DNA of 64,000 bases from Paenibacillus sp. FSL R7-0273 (GCF_000758625.1 NZ_CP009283.1:3979501-4043500), one strand, 5' to 3'. Shown: positions 32,728 to 41,404, counted from the first letter of the stretch. Program-made: numbers and translations. Notes: a model not told the origin generated them from the sequence alone.

Positions 32728-33957
32728 ATGCTGGATTTCAAGCAAAAGCTGGATAACTACGCACTGCTTGCAGTAAAAATCGGAGTCAACGTCCAACAGG
32801 GCCAAACCTTGGTTATCAATGCAGATATCGAGTCTGCAGAGCTGGTGCGTCTGATTGTACGTCAGGCCTATGAAGCAGGAGCTAAGCAGGTCAAAGTGAA
32901 TTACAGCGATGAGCTGGTAACACGGGCACGATATGAGCTTGCCCCGGCCGAAAGCTTTCTGGAGCCGCCTAAGTGGCATGCGGATGAATTGGAGGATTTG
33001 GGTAAAAAGGGTGCGGCTTTCCTGAACGTAGTATCCACTAACCCGGATCTGCTGAATGGCATTGAAGCCAGCCGGATTGCCGATAATCAGCGTACAGCCG
33101 GTACAGCTATGGCTGCATACCGTGAAATGCTGATGTCCAATCAGATCAGCTGGAGCATCGTAGCCTACCCGTCGCCTTCCTGGGCGGCGAAGGTGTTCCC
33201 GGATGCCGCACCTGAAGAACAGGTTGGACTGCTGTGGGATGCAATCTTTAAGGCGGTCCGCGCCGATCAGGAGAACCCGGTTGAAGCCTGGAGCCGGCAC
33301 CTTGGCGGCTTGAAGCAGCGCTGTGATATCCTGAATGAGCGGAAATACCGCAAGCTGCATTACACGGCTCCCGGCACTGATCTTACTCTTGAGCTGCCGG
33401 AAGGACATATCTGGTGTCAGGCCGGTGCGGTTAACGGCCGCGGCGTGCCGTTTCTCGCCAACATTCCGACTGAAGAGGTATTTACAGCACCGCTCAAGAC
33501 CGGTGCGAACGGTACCGTCAGCAGCACCAAGCCGCTAAGCTACGGCGGTAATATTATTGACCGCTTTACTTTAACCCTTGAGAACGGAAAAGTAACCGAC
33601 TTCACGGCAGAGGTAGGCTATGAAGCGCTGGCTTCCCTGCTGGCTATGGATGAAGGTGCGGCATACTTCGGTGAAGTTGCCCTGGTTCCTTACCACTCCC
33701 CGATCTCCGAGAGCGGCATTCTATACTTTACCACCCTGTATGACGAGAATGCTTCATGCCACCTGGCATTGGGAGCGGCTTACGCCTTCACGCTTCAGGA
33801 TGGTATTCATATGACCAAGGATCAGCTTGCTGAGCATGGAATGAACCACAGCCTTACTCATGTGGACTTTATGATGGGTTCACCTGAGATGAACATTGAC
33901 GGTATTACTGATGACGGCAAGTCAGAGCCAATCTTCCGCTCCGGAAACTGGGCATAG
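32728..33957 (+). CDS. M29-family aminopeptidase, tandem paralogue
   Basis: 409-aa second copy of the M29 aminopeptidase. The same ligand regions occur (NIPTEEVFTAP, EVALVPYHSPISESG, HSLTHVDFMMGSPEMNIDGI). Overall the two copies look clearly homologous with many substitutions, so the duplication is old. Start at 32728 because AGGGGAG lies before it; the frame opens six codons earlier at a TTG. Loss of HK in VPHKSP (here VPYHSP) next to the Glu ligand may change substrate preference. A terminator closes the pair. Confidence 0.93.
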   Translation: MLDFKQKLDNYALLAVKIGVNVQQGQTLVINADIESAELVRLIVRQAYEAGAKQVKVNYSDELVTRARYELAPAESFLEPPKWHADELEDLGKKGAAFLNVVSTNPDLLNGIEASRIADNQRTAGTAMAAYREMLMSNQISWSIVAYPSPSWAAKVFPDAAPEEQVGLLWDAIFKAVRADQENPVEAWSRHLGGLKQRCDILNERKYRKLHYTAPGTDLTLELPEGHIWCQAGAVNGRGVPFLANIPTEEVFTAPLKTGANGTVSSTKPLSYGGNIIDRFTLTLENGKVTDFTAEVGYEALASLLAMDEGAAYFGEVALVPYHSPISESGILYFTTLYDENASCHLALGAAYAFTLQDGIHMTKDQLAEHGMNHSLTHVDFMMGSPEMNIDGITDDGKSEPIFRSGNWA

Positions 33958-33994
33958 AATCAGTTCTGCGATACTGTTTATGCTGCAAATAGTA

Positions 33995-34035
33995 AGCCCC
34001 CTGCTGTGCTCGCCGAGCACAACAGGGGGCTTTTT
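33995..34035 (+). terminator. Intrinsic terminator of the aminopeptidase pair
   Basis: AGCCCCCTG with inner TGTGCTCG pairs to CGAGCACA and CAGGGGGCT, followed by TTTTT. Confidence 0.93.
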
Positions 34036-34160
34036 GCTCAATTTCAACCTTTCGCTCAAAATTCGTTCACAATATCGTTGAATTTTATTCACAAATATGT
34101 CACAATACATTTAAGGATTGTATTGCTAAATATAATCCATGAATAGTAGGAGGGAACGCT

Positions 34161-34334
34161 ATGAAAGAGTCGATGTCCCCGGAGCAGGAGCAGCCCGAAA
34201 CCGGGCGCCCCAAGCTTCAGCCGCCGACGGACGCAAGCATCGTAGCCTCCAACGCAATCAAATACACAGCCTACATCATGCTTTTATTCGGATTCCTTTA
34301 TTTTCTGATTGCCTATCTGGCGCCCATGCTGTAA
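34161..34334 (+). CDS. Small single-pass membrane protein, 57 aa
   Basis: Short gene with a strong site (GTAGGAGGGAACGCT before ATG) and a TATAAT at 34131-34136. The product has a 30-residue polar N terminus, rich in Glu, Pro and Gln, followed by one membrane helix (AYIMLLFGFLYFLIAYLA) and almost no tail. It does not match any family I can name. Small proteins of this shape often act as accessory subunits or regulators of membrane complexes, but the neighbours give no clue. The following palindrome (34360-34373) and terminator define its 3' end. Confidence 0.65.
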   Translation: MKESMSPEQEQPETGRPKLQPPTDASIVASNAIKYTAYIMLLFGFLYFLIAYLAPML

Positions 34335-34359
34335 GGCTGACTGACTATATAATCGTTTT

Positions 34360-34373
34360 GGTAAGCGCTTACC
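34360..34373. repeat. 14-bp perfect palindrome, cre/LacI-operator-like
   Basis: GGTAAGCGCTTACC is a perfect palindrome with a core like the CcpA cre consensus. It lies between the small membrane protein gene and its terminator rather than in front of a gene, so function is unclear. Confidence 0.4.
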
Positions 34374-34422
34374 GGGATGTTCTGCCGGCCGTTTCCGGCC
34401 AACGGGACATCCCTCGTTTTTT
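34374..34422 (+). terminator. Intrinsic terminator
   Basis: GGGATGT pairs with ACATCCC, enclosing an inner GGCCG/CGGCC hairpin, followed by TTTTTT. Closes the small membrane protein gene; its T tail abuts the stop of the convergent gene at 34421. Confidence 0.82.
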
Positions 34423-35110
34423 ATAGAGACAGCACCTTACGGATCCACACCTTGGCCTCATTCGACCACCGGGCTTCCATAGCCGTTTGCAGCCATTCTG
34501 AGGCTTCTTCACGCGATCCTCCGAAGACGTGCAGGCTGTTCTCCTTCATCCAGTGTCCGGCCGTCTCAAACGAAGTGCTGTTCCAGCCGTTGACCTCACC
34601 TTCTGCATTCAGCCGGGCTTTGACTCCTGAGATCACAATATCTGCTGTGCCCTGCAGCTCGTTCAGGGCATTATCAAATGCGGTCTTCTTCTCCTTGGCT
34701 CTCATCTCCGCCAGTGTACGAAGCTCGCGTGTCTCTATCCCCTCATTGCCGCGGATGATCTGCAGCAGCTGTACGGCCTCCCTGCTGGCCAGCCCGTTGT
34801 TGTACCGCTCTTCCAGCTCCGTCGGGCTTCCCACAGCCTTTACAAAGGCCGGGAACCATTCCCTGGAGACCAGAATGGCCTTCTTGCGGATGAACTTGCC
34901 GTAGCCCGCCAGACCTTCGCCGGGAAATCTGGCCCGCCAGGACCAAGGATCAAGCTCTGACCCGGTATGCCAATTCTCAGCCTTAGTCAGCCCGTTAAGC
35001 GAAGGATGCCCCGGAATCAGCTGGGCAAGCGGAAGAATCCCCAATCTGGATACTACCTCCGTCATTTCCTCAAAGGTGGTTACAATCGTGTGTCCTTCTG
35101 AACTGCTCAT
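34421..35110 (-). CDS. Uncharacterised protein, possibly AlkZ-related
   Basis: 229-aa soluble protein. The segment KAENWHTGSELDPWSWRARF followed by AILVSREWFPAFVKAV is a pattern I associate with proteins annotated as AlkZ-related (the DNA glycosylase superfamily of HTH_42 type), but I cannot verify this. No catalytic residue can be named. Start at 35110, as GGAGG lies seven bases before that ATG; an ATG two codons earlier is too close to the site. It is 44 bases after the TetR gene on the same strand, so it may belong to the MBL-TetR operon. Confidence 0.55.
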   Translation of the reverse strand: MSSSEGHTIVTTFEEMTEVVSRLGILPLAQLIPGHPSLNGLTKAENWHTGSELDPWSWRARFPGEGLAGYGKFIRKKAILVSREWFPAFVKAVGSPTELEERYNNGLASREAVQLLQIIRGNEGIETRELRTLAEMRAKEKKTAFDNALNELQGTADIVISGVKARLNAEGEVNGWNSTSFETAGHWMKENSLHVFGGSREEASEWLQTAMEARWSNEAKVWIRKVLSL

Positions 35111-35154
35111 TGCCATTCCTCCTTAATATTTGCCCGCTTTACAGGCCTTGTGTG

Positions 35155-35730
35155 TTAATCTCCGGTTCTCATACAGCCGATTCCGGCAAGGTACGATTCA
35201 ATCAGCCGGGTCAGGCTCTCGTTCAGATCCAGCGGTATTCCGAACCCGCCCTTGTTCTTCAGAGACGAGAAGCCGTGCAGAATGCTGCGCAGTCCCCGTA
35301 CCGCGTGCAGCTCTCCGCTCGTGCCCAGCTCATAGCCGGACAATACCTCGATGATCAGGCGAAGTACCTCGTCACCTGCCTCCTCCAGTGCTGTATTCCC
35401 TGCTTCCGGCGCTTGTATGGTAGTTTCGTACAATCCGGGGCGCCGCTCCGCAAAAGCAACGTATGCCCTGCTCATGGAATGGATCGCCTCTCCGCCGCTT
35501 ACTCCCTCCAATGAGGCTGACATCTCTGTATACAGCTGTTTAAGCCCGTATACAGCCAGCAGAGTGCGAAGCTCCTTGAGCCCGTTAACATGATTATACA
35601 GGGATGGGGAACGTACGCCCAGCTTGGCCGCAAGCAAGGCCAGCGTCACTCCTTCCATCCCGTGCTCATCCGCAAGCTCCGCAGCGGCAAGCACCAGTGT
35701 CTGTGTGTCCAATCCGGCTCTGGGAGACAT
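35155..35730 (-). CDS. TetR/AcrR-family transcriptional regulator
   Basis: 191-aa repressor with an N-terminal helix-turn-helix (EGVTLALLAAKLGVRSPSLY, about residues 26-45, then NHVNGLKELR). The C-terminal ligand domain has the FSSLKNKGGFGIPLDLNESL tail of the WHG-type TetR subgroup. Its start codon directly follows the stop of the MBL gene (TAAATG), so the two are translationally coupled. Two inverted repeats in the MBL promoter are the natural binding sites, so this is an autoregulated unit. The ligand is unknown, perhaps a substrate of the hydrolase. Confidence 0.92.
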   Translation of the reverse strand: MSPRAGLDTQTLVLAAAELADEHGMEGVTLALLAAKLGVRSPSLYNHVNGLKELRTLLAVYGLKQLYTEMSASLEGVSGGEAIHSMSRAYVAFAERRPGLYETTIQAPEAGNTALEEAGDEVLRLIIEVLSGYELGTSGELHAVRGLRSILHGFSSLKNKGGFGIPLDLNESLTRLIESYLAGIGCMRTGD

Positions 35731-36450
35731 TTAACGGCCTCCTTTGCCGAGGGAGTGCTGCGCTTTCCGGATCGCCTGCTCCATTTCCCCGGCGGGTTCT
35801 GTCAGCAGATTGCCATGTCCTACCGCCAGTACAGCCGGTGACAGCTCTCTGAGCTTAATGGCGCTTGCCAGCGCCTGCTCTTTATTCCAGGTTGCCATGG
35901 CCGGAAAAGGAAAGAACGGCACTACGGTGCCTGCTACAGCCGTCCTGCCGAAAGCCTGGAAGGCATCGCCGGCAATGATTGCCCTGCTGCGGCTGTCCAT
36001 AAAGGACATCGATCCCGGAGTATGGCCCGGTGTGCTGATGGCCTGAAGGGAGCCGACCTGATTACCATCCTTGAGCACAACATCAGGTCTGGTCGTTAGC
36101 TTGTTAGGCACTGATCCTTTAATGGGTGTCTGCGGCTCATCCGGCCGTAACGACCGGTCTCCTCTTAAAAGGGCTGCATCCCGTTCAGATATATATACTT
36201 TCGCTGCAGGAAGCCGTCTCTTCAGCTCATCCAGCGCCCCCACATGATCTCCGTGGGCATGAGTCAGAATTATTCGTGTAATCGGTTTGTTTAGTCTGGC
36301 GGCAGTGGAAAGAATGCCGTTTACGCTAAAGGGCATGGCTGCATCAATCAGAGTCAGCTCCGTTTCTTCGACAACAAGATAACAATTTACAGGAAAAAAA
36401 TTCGGCAGCCAGGTAAGCTGCACTAAATCTCCAATATGAGTAGTTCTCAT
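35731..36450 (-). CDS. Metallo-beta-lactamase fold hydrolase
   Basis: 239-aa MBL-fold enzyme with metal-binding motif THAHGDH (H64, H66, D68, H69), later zinc ligands in STPGHTPGS and IIAGDAF, and a His near the C terminus in AVGHGN. Binuclear metal hydrolases of this type include lactonases and glyoxalase II-like thioesterases; the lack of a signal peptide argues against a beta-lactamase. Start at 36450 with GGAGGG five bases upstream. Co-transcribed with the TetR gene that probably represses it; substrate unknown. Confidence 0.9.
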   Translation of the reverse strand: MRTTHIGDLVQLTWLPNFFPVNCYLVVEETELTLIDAAMPFSVNGILSTAARLNKPITRIILTHAHGDHVGALDELKRRLPAAKVYISERDAALLRGDRSLRPDEPQTPIKGSVPNKLTTRPDVVLKDGNQVGSLQAISTPGHTPGSMSFMDSRSRAIIAGDAFQAFGRTAVAGTVVPFFPFPAMATWNKEQALASAIKLRELSPAVLAVGHGNLLTEPAGEMEQAIRKAQHSLGKGGR

Positions 36451-36465
36451 AATATCCCTCCACAA

Positions 36466-36482
36466 AACTAATGATATTAGTT
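36466..36482. promoter_or_regulatory. TetR-type operator, site 1
   Basis: AACTAAT-GAT-ATTAGTT inverted repeat, downstream of the -10 and 16 bases before the start codon of the MBL gene. Its centre is 25 bp from that of site 2, so dimers would bind on a similar helix face. Confidence 0.78.
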
Positions 36483-36484
36483 AC

Positions 36485-36513
36485 AATATAAACTAATACC
36501 ATTAGTTTTACAA
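36485..36513 (-). promoter_or_regulatory. SigA promoter of the MBL-TetR operon, with operator site 2 in the spacer
   Basis: On the minus strand TTGTAA (plus 36508-36513), 17 bases, TATATT (plus 36485-36490). The spacer is almost exactly the second inverted repeat AAACTAAT-ACC-ATTAGTTT (36490-36508), so a bound repressor would cover the promoter. Confidence 0.82.
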
Positions 36514-36515
36514 GC

Positions 36516-36544
36516 AAAAAAAGAAGCACCCCTAAGGATGCTTC
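36516..36544 (-). terminator. Intrinsic terminator of the pst operon
   Basis: GAAGCA pairs with TGCTTC (36523-36544) with a CC/GG extension; on the minus strand TTTTTTT follows. It lies 20 bases past the pstB stop. Confidence 0.82.
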
Positions 36545-36563
36545 CTTTCATGCCTAACCGGAC

Positions 36564-37337
36564 TCAGCCGAAACGGCCCATAATGTATTCCTGGGTCATC
36601 TGGTTCTCCGGATTGCTGAATACCTTCTCGGTCCTGTCATATTCCACAAGCGAACCAAGATAGAAGTAAGCCGTGTAATCCGAAATACGTGCTGCCTGCT
36701 GCATATTGTGTGTAACGATAACAATGCGCAGCTCCTCTTTGAGTTCCTTGATCAGCTCCTCCACCTTGCCTGTGGATACAGGGTCAAGTGCGGAAGCAGG
36801 CTCATCGAGCAGGAGGATTTGCGGGTTAACCGATAAGGCGCGGGCGATGCACAGACGCTGCTGCTGGCCGCCGGACAAGGCAAGCGCGGAATCCTTCAGC
36901 CGGTCCTTGACCTCATCCCACAGGGCGGCGCGGCGCAGGCTGCTCTCAACAATCTCATCCAGCGCAGCTTTACCTTTGATGCCGTGATATTTTGGACCAA
37001 AGGCGATATTGTCATAAATGGATTTGTAGAACGGATTCGGCTTCTGCCAGACCATTCCGATCTTCTGGCGCAGCTTGATAACATCTGTACCCTGAGCATT
37101 AATATCCACTCCGTCAATCCAGATGCTGCCCTTGGTTGTTGAGCCGGAAATATCGTCATTCATCCGGTTCAGCGAACGCAGAAAGGTCGATTTACCGCAG
37201 CCCGAGGGGCCGATCAACGCTGTAACTGTATTTTGGGCAAAAGGAAGGCTAATTCCCTTTACCGCTTCGTAAGTCCCGTAGAAAATGCTAAGGTTCTCTG
37301 TCTGAAATGATTCGCGCACCGCTGCCGCTGTTCCCAT
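36564..37337 (-). CDS. pstB: Phosphate ABC transporter ATP-binding protein PstB
   Basis: 257-aa ATPase powering phosphate import. Walker A GPSGCGKS (residues 43-50), Q-loop in MVWQKPNPF, signature LSGGQQQR, Walker B LLLDEPAS and the switch His in IVTHNMQQ are all present; [16 protein letters not shown] and the ending EYIMGRFG are typical of PstB. It is the last gene of pstSCAB. Start ATG 37337 with AGGAGGAG upstream. Confidence 0.97.
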   Translation of the reverse strand: MGTAAAVRESFQTENLSIFYGTYEAVKGISLPFAQNTVTALIGPSGCGKSTFLRSLNRMNDDISGSTTKGSIWIDGVDINAQGTDVIKLRQKIGMVWQKPNPFYKSIYDNIAFGPKYHGIKGKAALDEIVESSLRRAALWDEVKDRLKDSALALSGGQQQRLCIARALSVNPQILLLDEPASALDPVSTGKVEELIKELKEELRIVIVTHNMQQAARISDYTAYFYLGSLVEYDRTEKVFSNPENQMTQEYIMGRFG

Positions 37338-37373
37338 CTCTTACTCCTCCTGTTTATCTCTAATGAATACCTG

Positions 37374-38270
37374 CTAGTTTACTCTTTTGGATGCTGTCAG
37401 CTTCCGGTAGATATATCTTCCGAAGAAACGGGCCAGCAGGTTGAACAGCAGCACTGTTATTACGAGTACCGCCGAAGCTCCGGCTGCAATTTGTATCGCA
37501 TCAGGTGCAAGACCCTCACTGTTAATTTTCCAGATATGAACCGCCAGCGTCTCAGCCGGACGGAACGGGTTCAGCGGTGAGTTGGAATGCAGCGGATTCC
37601 AGTCTGAGAAATTCAGACGCGGGCTGCTCATTCCGGCAGTGAACATAAGTGCTGCAGCTTCACCAAATACACGGCCTGCAGACAGGATGGTTCCGGTAAT
37701 GATCGTAGGCAGAGCTACCGGGAACAGCACCGAGGTTACAATCTTCCACTTGGACAGCCCCAAGGCGAAGCCGGCTTCCTTCTGCGCTTTCGGTACTGTT
37801 CGGAAAGCCTGCTCCGTAATCCGCACCATCAGCGGCAGATTGAAGAACGTAAGGGCGATAGCGCCTGAAATCAATGAGAATCCGAGGTCAAAATAGTTCA
37901 CGATCAGCAAGAGGCCGAACAGGCCGACGACGATCGAAGGGAAGGACGACAGTACTTCCACAATCAGCCGGATAAAGTTCGTAAGCTTGCCGGGACGGGC
38001 ATATTCCGCCATGAAGATACCGGCGCCAAGGCCGAGCGGAACTGTAATAAGCAAGGTCAGCACGAGCAGGTAGAGCGAGTTGAACAGCTGCGGCCCTACC
38101 CCGCCGCCTGCACGGATTTTTTGTGGTGCAGAGGTTAAGAAATCCCAGCTGATATGGTTGAGCCCCCGTACCAGGATGTAACCCAAAAGGCCAATCAGTA
38201 TGGCTACAATAAGCAATGCGAAAAAGACGATGAAGGTAGTGGCTATTTTGTCTGCTGTTTTCGGCTTCAA
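37374..38270 (-). CDS. pstA: Phosphate ABC transporter permease PstA
   Basis: 298-aa inner-membrane subunit with six helices. The ABC permease loop GLSKWKIVTSVLFPVALPTI is clear, as is the C-terminal FFGRYIYRKL tail. It pairs with PstC to form the phosphate channel. It begins with TTG, overlapping the stop of pstC by 4 bp (TTGA), with GGAG upstream, so the two subunits are coupled in translation. Preceding the pstB gene by 36 bases. Confidence 0.95.
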   Translation of the reverse strand: MKPKTADKIATTFIVFFALLIVAILIGLLGYILVRGLNHISWDFLTSAPQKIRAGGGVGPQLFNSLYLLVLTLLITVPLGLGAGIFMAEYARPGKLTNFIRLIVEVLSSFPSIVVGLFGLLLIVNYFDLGFSLISGAIALTFFNLPLMVRITEQAFRTVPKAQKEAGFALGLSKWKIVTSVLFPVALPTIITGTILSAGRVFGEAAALMFTAGMSSPRLNFSDWNPLHSNSPLNPFRPAETLAVHIWKINSEGLAPDAIQIAAGASAVLVITVLLFNLLARFFGRYIYRKLTASKRVN

Positions 38271-39169
38271 ATCTTATTTCTCCTTTCGAGCATTCTTACG
38301 AGGAGGACGAATACAAACGTCATCAGCATAAGAACCAGCGCCATACTCCACAGCGCGTTATTTAACGTCGACCCCATTGTTGTGTTCCCCATGCTGAGCG
38401 TAATGACACTCGTCAGCGTGGAGGCCGATTCAAAGAGTGAGCGCGGCACGAAAGGCGCATTACCTATAACCATCTGGACAGCCAACGCTTCACCGAACGC
38501 GCGGGCCATCCCCAGCACTACGCCGGTCATGATGGCCGGCATTGTAGTCGGGAGAATGACCCGTGAGATCGTCTGCCAGCGGGTGGCACCAAGCGCAAAT
38601 GAAGATTCTTTCAAATTTTGCGGCAAAGAAGAAAGCGCATCTGCAGCCACGCTTGTTATCGTCGGAAGGATCATGACCGACAGCACAAGCGCGCCTGCAG
38701 CAACCCCGATGCCCTGGCCGGGAAACGTATCCCGAAGGAATGGAACAATAACACTGAGGCCTACAAAGCCGTATACGACGGATGGAATACCGGAGAGCAG
38801 CTCAATTACCGGCTGCAGCAGCTTTTTCCCCCACCCAGGGACAATTTCAGTCATGAACAGTGCTGCACAAATACTCAGCGGGCTTGCAATCAGCGCTGCA
38901 AGCAGTGTTACCAGGAATGAACCGGAAATAAACGGCAGTGCCCCGAAGGAAGGGGTAGCTGCTTCAGGCGCCCATTTTGTCCCAAAGAGGAAATCAGTCA
39001 GGCTCACTCTGCCGCTGATAAAGTTAGCTAAACCTTTGGACGCTACGAAATAGACCATTGAAACAATGATCACGATTAGAAGCAGTACGCAAAAGGACAT
39101 ATAAATACGTCCAACCATGTCCTCAATATGATGTTTTTCGATCTTTTTTTTGTTTGTTTTTCCCCGCAA
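38267..39169 (-). CDS. pstC: Phosphate ABC transporter permease PstC
   Basis: 300-aa permease subunit. Six membrane helices with the permease loop GATRWQTISRVILPTTMPAI; the N terminus carries a Lys-rich cytoplasmic stretch (RGKTNKKKIEKHH). The start is TTG at 39169 with AGAGGGAGC upstream. A short hairpin with T-rich tail between pstS and pstC can reduce expression relative to the binding protein. Both permease genes starting with TTG suggests low translation. Confidence 0.95.
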   Translation of the reverse strand: MRGKTNKKKIEKHHIEDMVGRIYMSFCVLLLIVIIVSMVYFVASKGLANFISGRVSLTDFLFGTKWAPEAATPSFGALPFISGSFLVTLLAALIASPLSICAALFMTEIVPGWGKKLLQPVIELLSGIPSVVYGFVGLSVIVPFLRDTFPGQGIGVAAGALVLSVMILPTITSVAADALSSLPQNLKESSFALGATRWQTISRVILPTTMPAIMTGVVLGMARAFGEALAVQMVIGNAPFVPRSLFESASTLTSVITLSMGNTTMGSTLNNALWSMALVLMLMTFVFVLLVRMLERRNKI

Positions 39170-39196
39170 GATGCTCCCTCTTTCTAAAGTGAAAAG

Positions 39197-39219
39197 AGAG
39201 GCAGAAGAGCTCCGCCTCT
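39197..39219 (-). terminator. Partial terminator/attenuator between pstS and pstC
   Basis: AGAGGC / GCCTCT stem (minus strand) followed by CTTTTC. A weak hairpin of this kind in the pstS-pstC gap would keep PstS in excess over the membrane subunits. Confidence 0.5.
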
Positions 39220-39265
39220 AATTCACATGAAGTTCTACTGGATAATATCCTGTGTAAAGCCTTGT

Positions 39266-40219
39266 TTATTTCGCTGTTACGTTACCTTCAACATCACGGG
39301 AAACCTGCATTGCTGAAGCAGGAATGTAACCCAGCTCAACAACATCACCGTTCTGTACTTCATCCGTCAGCATGTAATCAAGGAATGCTTTTACAACTTC
39401 ATTAGGTTCACCGTTAGTGTACATGTGCTGGTAAGCCCACACCGGATAGTCACCGCTCACTACGTTGTCTACGGAAGGTTCAACACCGTCGTAGTTAATA
39501 GTCTTAACCGTTTCATCAAGGTAGGACAGTGCCAGGTAACCGATCGCTCCCGGAGTTTCACCGATCATTTTCTTAACGGTACCGGAGGAATCCTCTTGTA
39601 CAGAGCCTTGAAGGTCTTCTGTCTTCGTTCCAAGTGCGAAGGCTTCAAAGGTAGCACGTGTACCGGAGCTGCTTGGACGGTTGATGATCTGAATCGCCTG
39701 GTCGGCACCGCCAACCTCGCTCCAGTTAGTGATTTTACCAGTGAAAATGTCAACCAGCTGCTGTTTAGTCAAGCTGTCAACACCTGCATCCGGGTTGGAT
39801 ACTGCTGAGATTGCAACAACCGCTACCTGATGGTCAACGAGTGCTTCCGCTTTTGCAGCATCGGCATCCTTCAATTTCTCTTCTGCGAATACGTCAGAGT
39901 TACCGATATCTACCTGGCCTTCAGAAACCTGGGTAAGACCGGTACCGCTGCCGCCGCCCTGAACCTGAATATCAACGCCGCTGTTAGCATCCATGAAGCT
40001 TTCAGCTGCCAGTTCAACCAATGGTTGTAATGCTGTAGAGCCTGAAGCCAGAATCGATCCGCTTAAATCTGCACCACTGCTGCTTTCTGTAGGTGTGTTT
40101 GTCGCAGCTGCGTTATTGCCCCCGTTATTAGTTGCCGCATTATTGCTGTTACCGCATGCCGAAAGTGCTACTACGCTTGTTAGTGCCAGAGCCATGATCC
40201 ACGATTTTCTGAATTGCAT
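39266..40219 (-). CDS. pstS: Phosphate-binding lipoprotein PstS
   Basis: 317-aa extracellular phosphate-binding protein. Signal peptide with lipobox LSAC (Cys at about 22), then an Asn/Ala-rich linker. The binding-fold motifs GSTALQPL, GGGSGTGLTQV, DIGNSDVF and NRPSSSGTRATFEAF line the phosphate pocket. It is the first gene of the pst operon. Its promoter region (40220-40471) is AT-rich with no Pho box I can identify with confidence. Induction by phosphate starvation is the family rule. Confidence 0.96.
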   Translation of the reverse strand: MQFRKSWIMALALTSVVALSACGNSNNAATNNGGNNAAATNTPTESSSGADLSGSILASGSTALQPLVELAAESFMDANSGVDIQVQGGGSGTGLTQVSEGQVDIGNSDVFAEEKLKDADAAKAEALVDHQVAVVAISAVSNPDAGVDSLTKQQLVDIFTGKITNWSEVGGADQAIQIINRPSSSGTRATFEAFALGTKTEDLQGSVQEDSSGTVKKMIGETPGAIGYLALSYLDETVKTINYDGVEPSVDNVVSGDYPVWAYQHMYTNGEPNEVVKAFLDYMLTDEVQNGDVVELGYIPASAMQVSRDVEGNVTAK

Positions 40220-40406
40220 TGATTTTGTTCCTCCTAAAGTTTGTGTTTTAGTGCACCATTGAATCTGCTTCTACAAAACTCACTTTGGAAGCTTCCTCTA
40301 TGTTGTCTCTCCGCTTTACTCTTCTTATTCTAGAGCTCGTTCGTTAGAGAAAAGTCTTCGTTTTGTAAAGCGAAAGATAAAAATACTAATAGAAAATGTA
40401 TATTGT

Positions 40407-40423
40407 TATAGATATAATCTATA
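40407..40423. promoter_or_regulatory. Inverted repeat in the lysR-pstS intergenic region
   Basis: TATAGAT-ATA-ATCTATA, with TATAAT (40413-40418) inside it. It is 49 bases before the LysR start. LysR-type regulators usually bind inverted repeats near their own promoter. Confidence 0.5.
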
Positions 40424-40471
40424 TTAGATAGATAAAGTAACATCTGTTCACCATTTAAGCGGAGGAAAGTC

Positions 40472-41359
40472 ATGAATATAACCAAACTGCAAATCGTAGT
40501 CCTGATCGAAAAATATAAAAAAGTTACAGATGTCGCCGCCGAGCTCGGCCTTAAGCAGCCCACCGTGTCCTTTCATATGAAAAGCCTGGAGACAGAGCTC
40601 GGGACCTCCCTGTTCCAATACCGCAGCGGCAGAGTTTTGTTAACGGAGGCCGGACGGGCGCTTTACCAGTATGCAGTGCGGATTGTATCGCTTGCTGTAG
40701 AGGCCGAGCGCAGTGTCAAACAATTTTCTTCCCTCACTTCCGGGAACCTGGAGCTGGAAGCTTCCTATATACCTGGTACATATACTTTGCCAAAAATACT
40801 CTCCCGATTCATTCACCTTCATCCCGGGATCGATGTCACAATGAACGTACACAATGACGCTTCACTCAGGGAGCGGCTGCGCAGCCGGGATATTCAGCTG
40901 GCAGTGCTTCATATGACGGACAATGACAATGAAGCCTTTCAGACACAGGATATCGCAGCGGATGAGACGGTGCTCATATTCGCGCCGGATCATCCCTTGG
41001 CGCAGGAAGCAGTGCTGACGCCAGAGCTTGTAGCACTTGAGCCCTGGATTCAGCATGAGCAGGCCTCATATCTGGCTAATGCAGCGGACAGCTGGGCGCA
41101 GGCCAATACTGTACGGCTGTGGAATCATGCTGTTGTAAACTCCCCTGAAGCCTATAAAGGGATGGTCATGGAGGGCGGAACCATAGGCATATTCTCCAAA
41201 GCCGGCATCACCGCAGAGCTGGCTTTAGGCAGCCTGCACTGCGCCCCGCTTCCCGGCATTAAGCCGGCAGCTACGCGTTTTGCAATCGCCTGGCGCAAGG
41301 ATCAGGCATTAACGCCACTGCAGCAGGCTTTTTTAGATACGGCATCAGGTATAAATTAA
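40472..41359 (+). CDS. LysR-family transcriptional regulator
   Basis: 295-aa regulator with the LysR helix-turn-helix at the N terminus (KKVTDVAAELGLKQPTVSFH, residues 16-35, then MKSLETELGTSLF), then the substrate-binding domain typical of the family (TYTLPKILSRFIHLHPGIDV). Start ATG at 40472 with GCGGAGGAAAG upstream. It is divergent from pstS across about 250 bases. LysR proteins often control the adjacent divergent gene, but a role in phosphate control here would be unusual; PhoP is the known regulator of pst in Bacillota. Confidence 0.92.
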   Translation: MNITKLQIVVLIEKYKKVTDVAAELGLKQPTVSFHMKSLETELGTSLFQYRSGRVLLTEAGRALYQYAVRIVSLAVEAERSVKQFSSLTSGNLELEASYIPGTYTLPKILSRFIHLHPGIDVTMNVHNDASLRERLRSRDIQLAVLHMTDNDNEAFQTQDIAADETVLIFAPDHPLAQEAVLTPELVALEPWIQHEQASYLANAADSWAQANTVRLWNHAVVNSPEAYKGMVMEGGTIGIFSKAGITAELALGSLHCAPLPGIKPAATRFAIAWRKDQALTPLQQAFLDTASGIN

Positions 41360-41404
41360 ATCATCAGGTTAATATTTAATAGCATTAATAAAATAGATAA
41401 CAAA

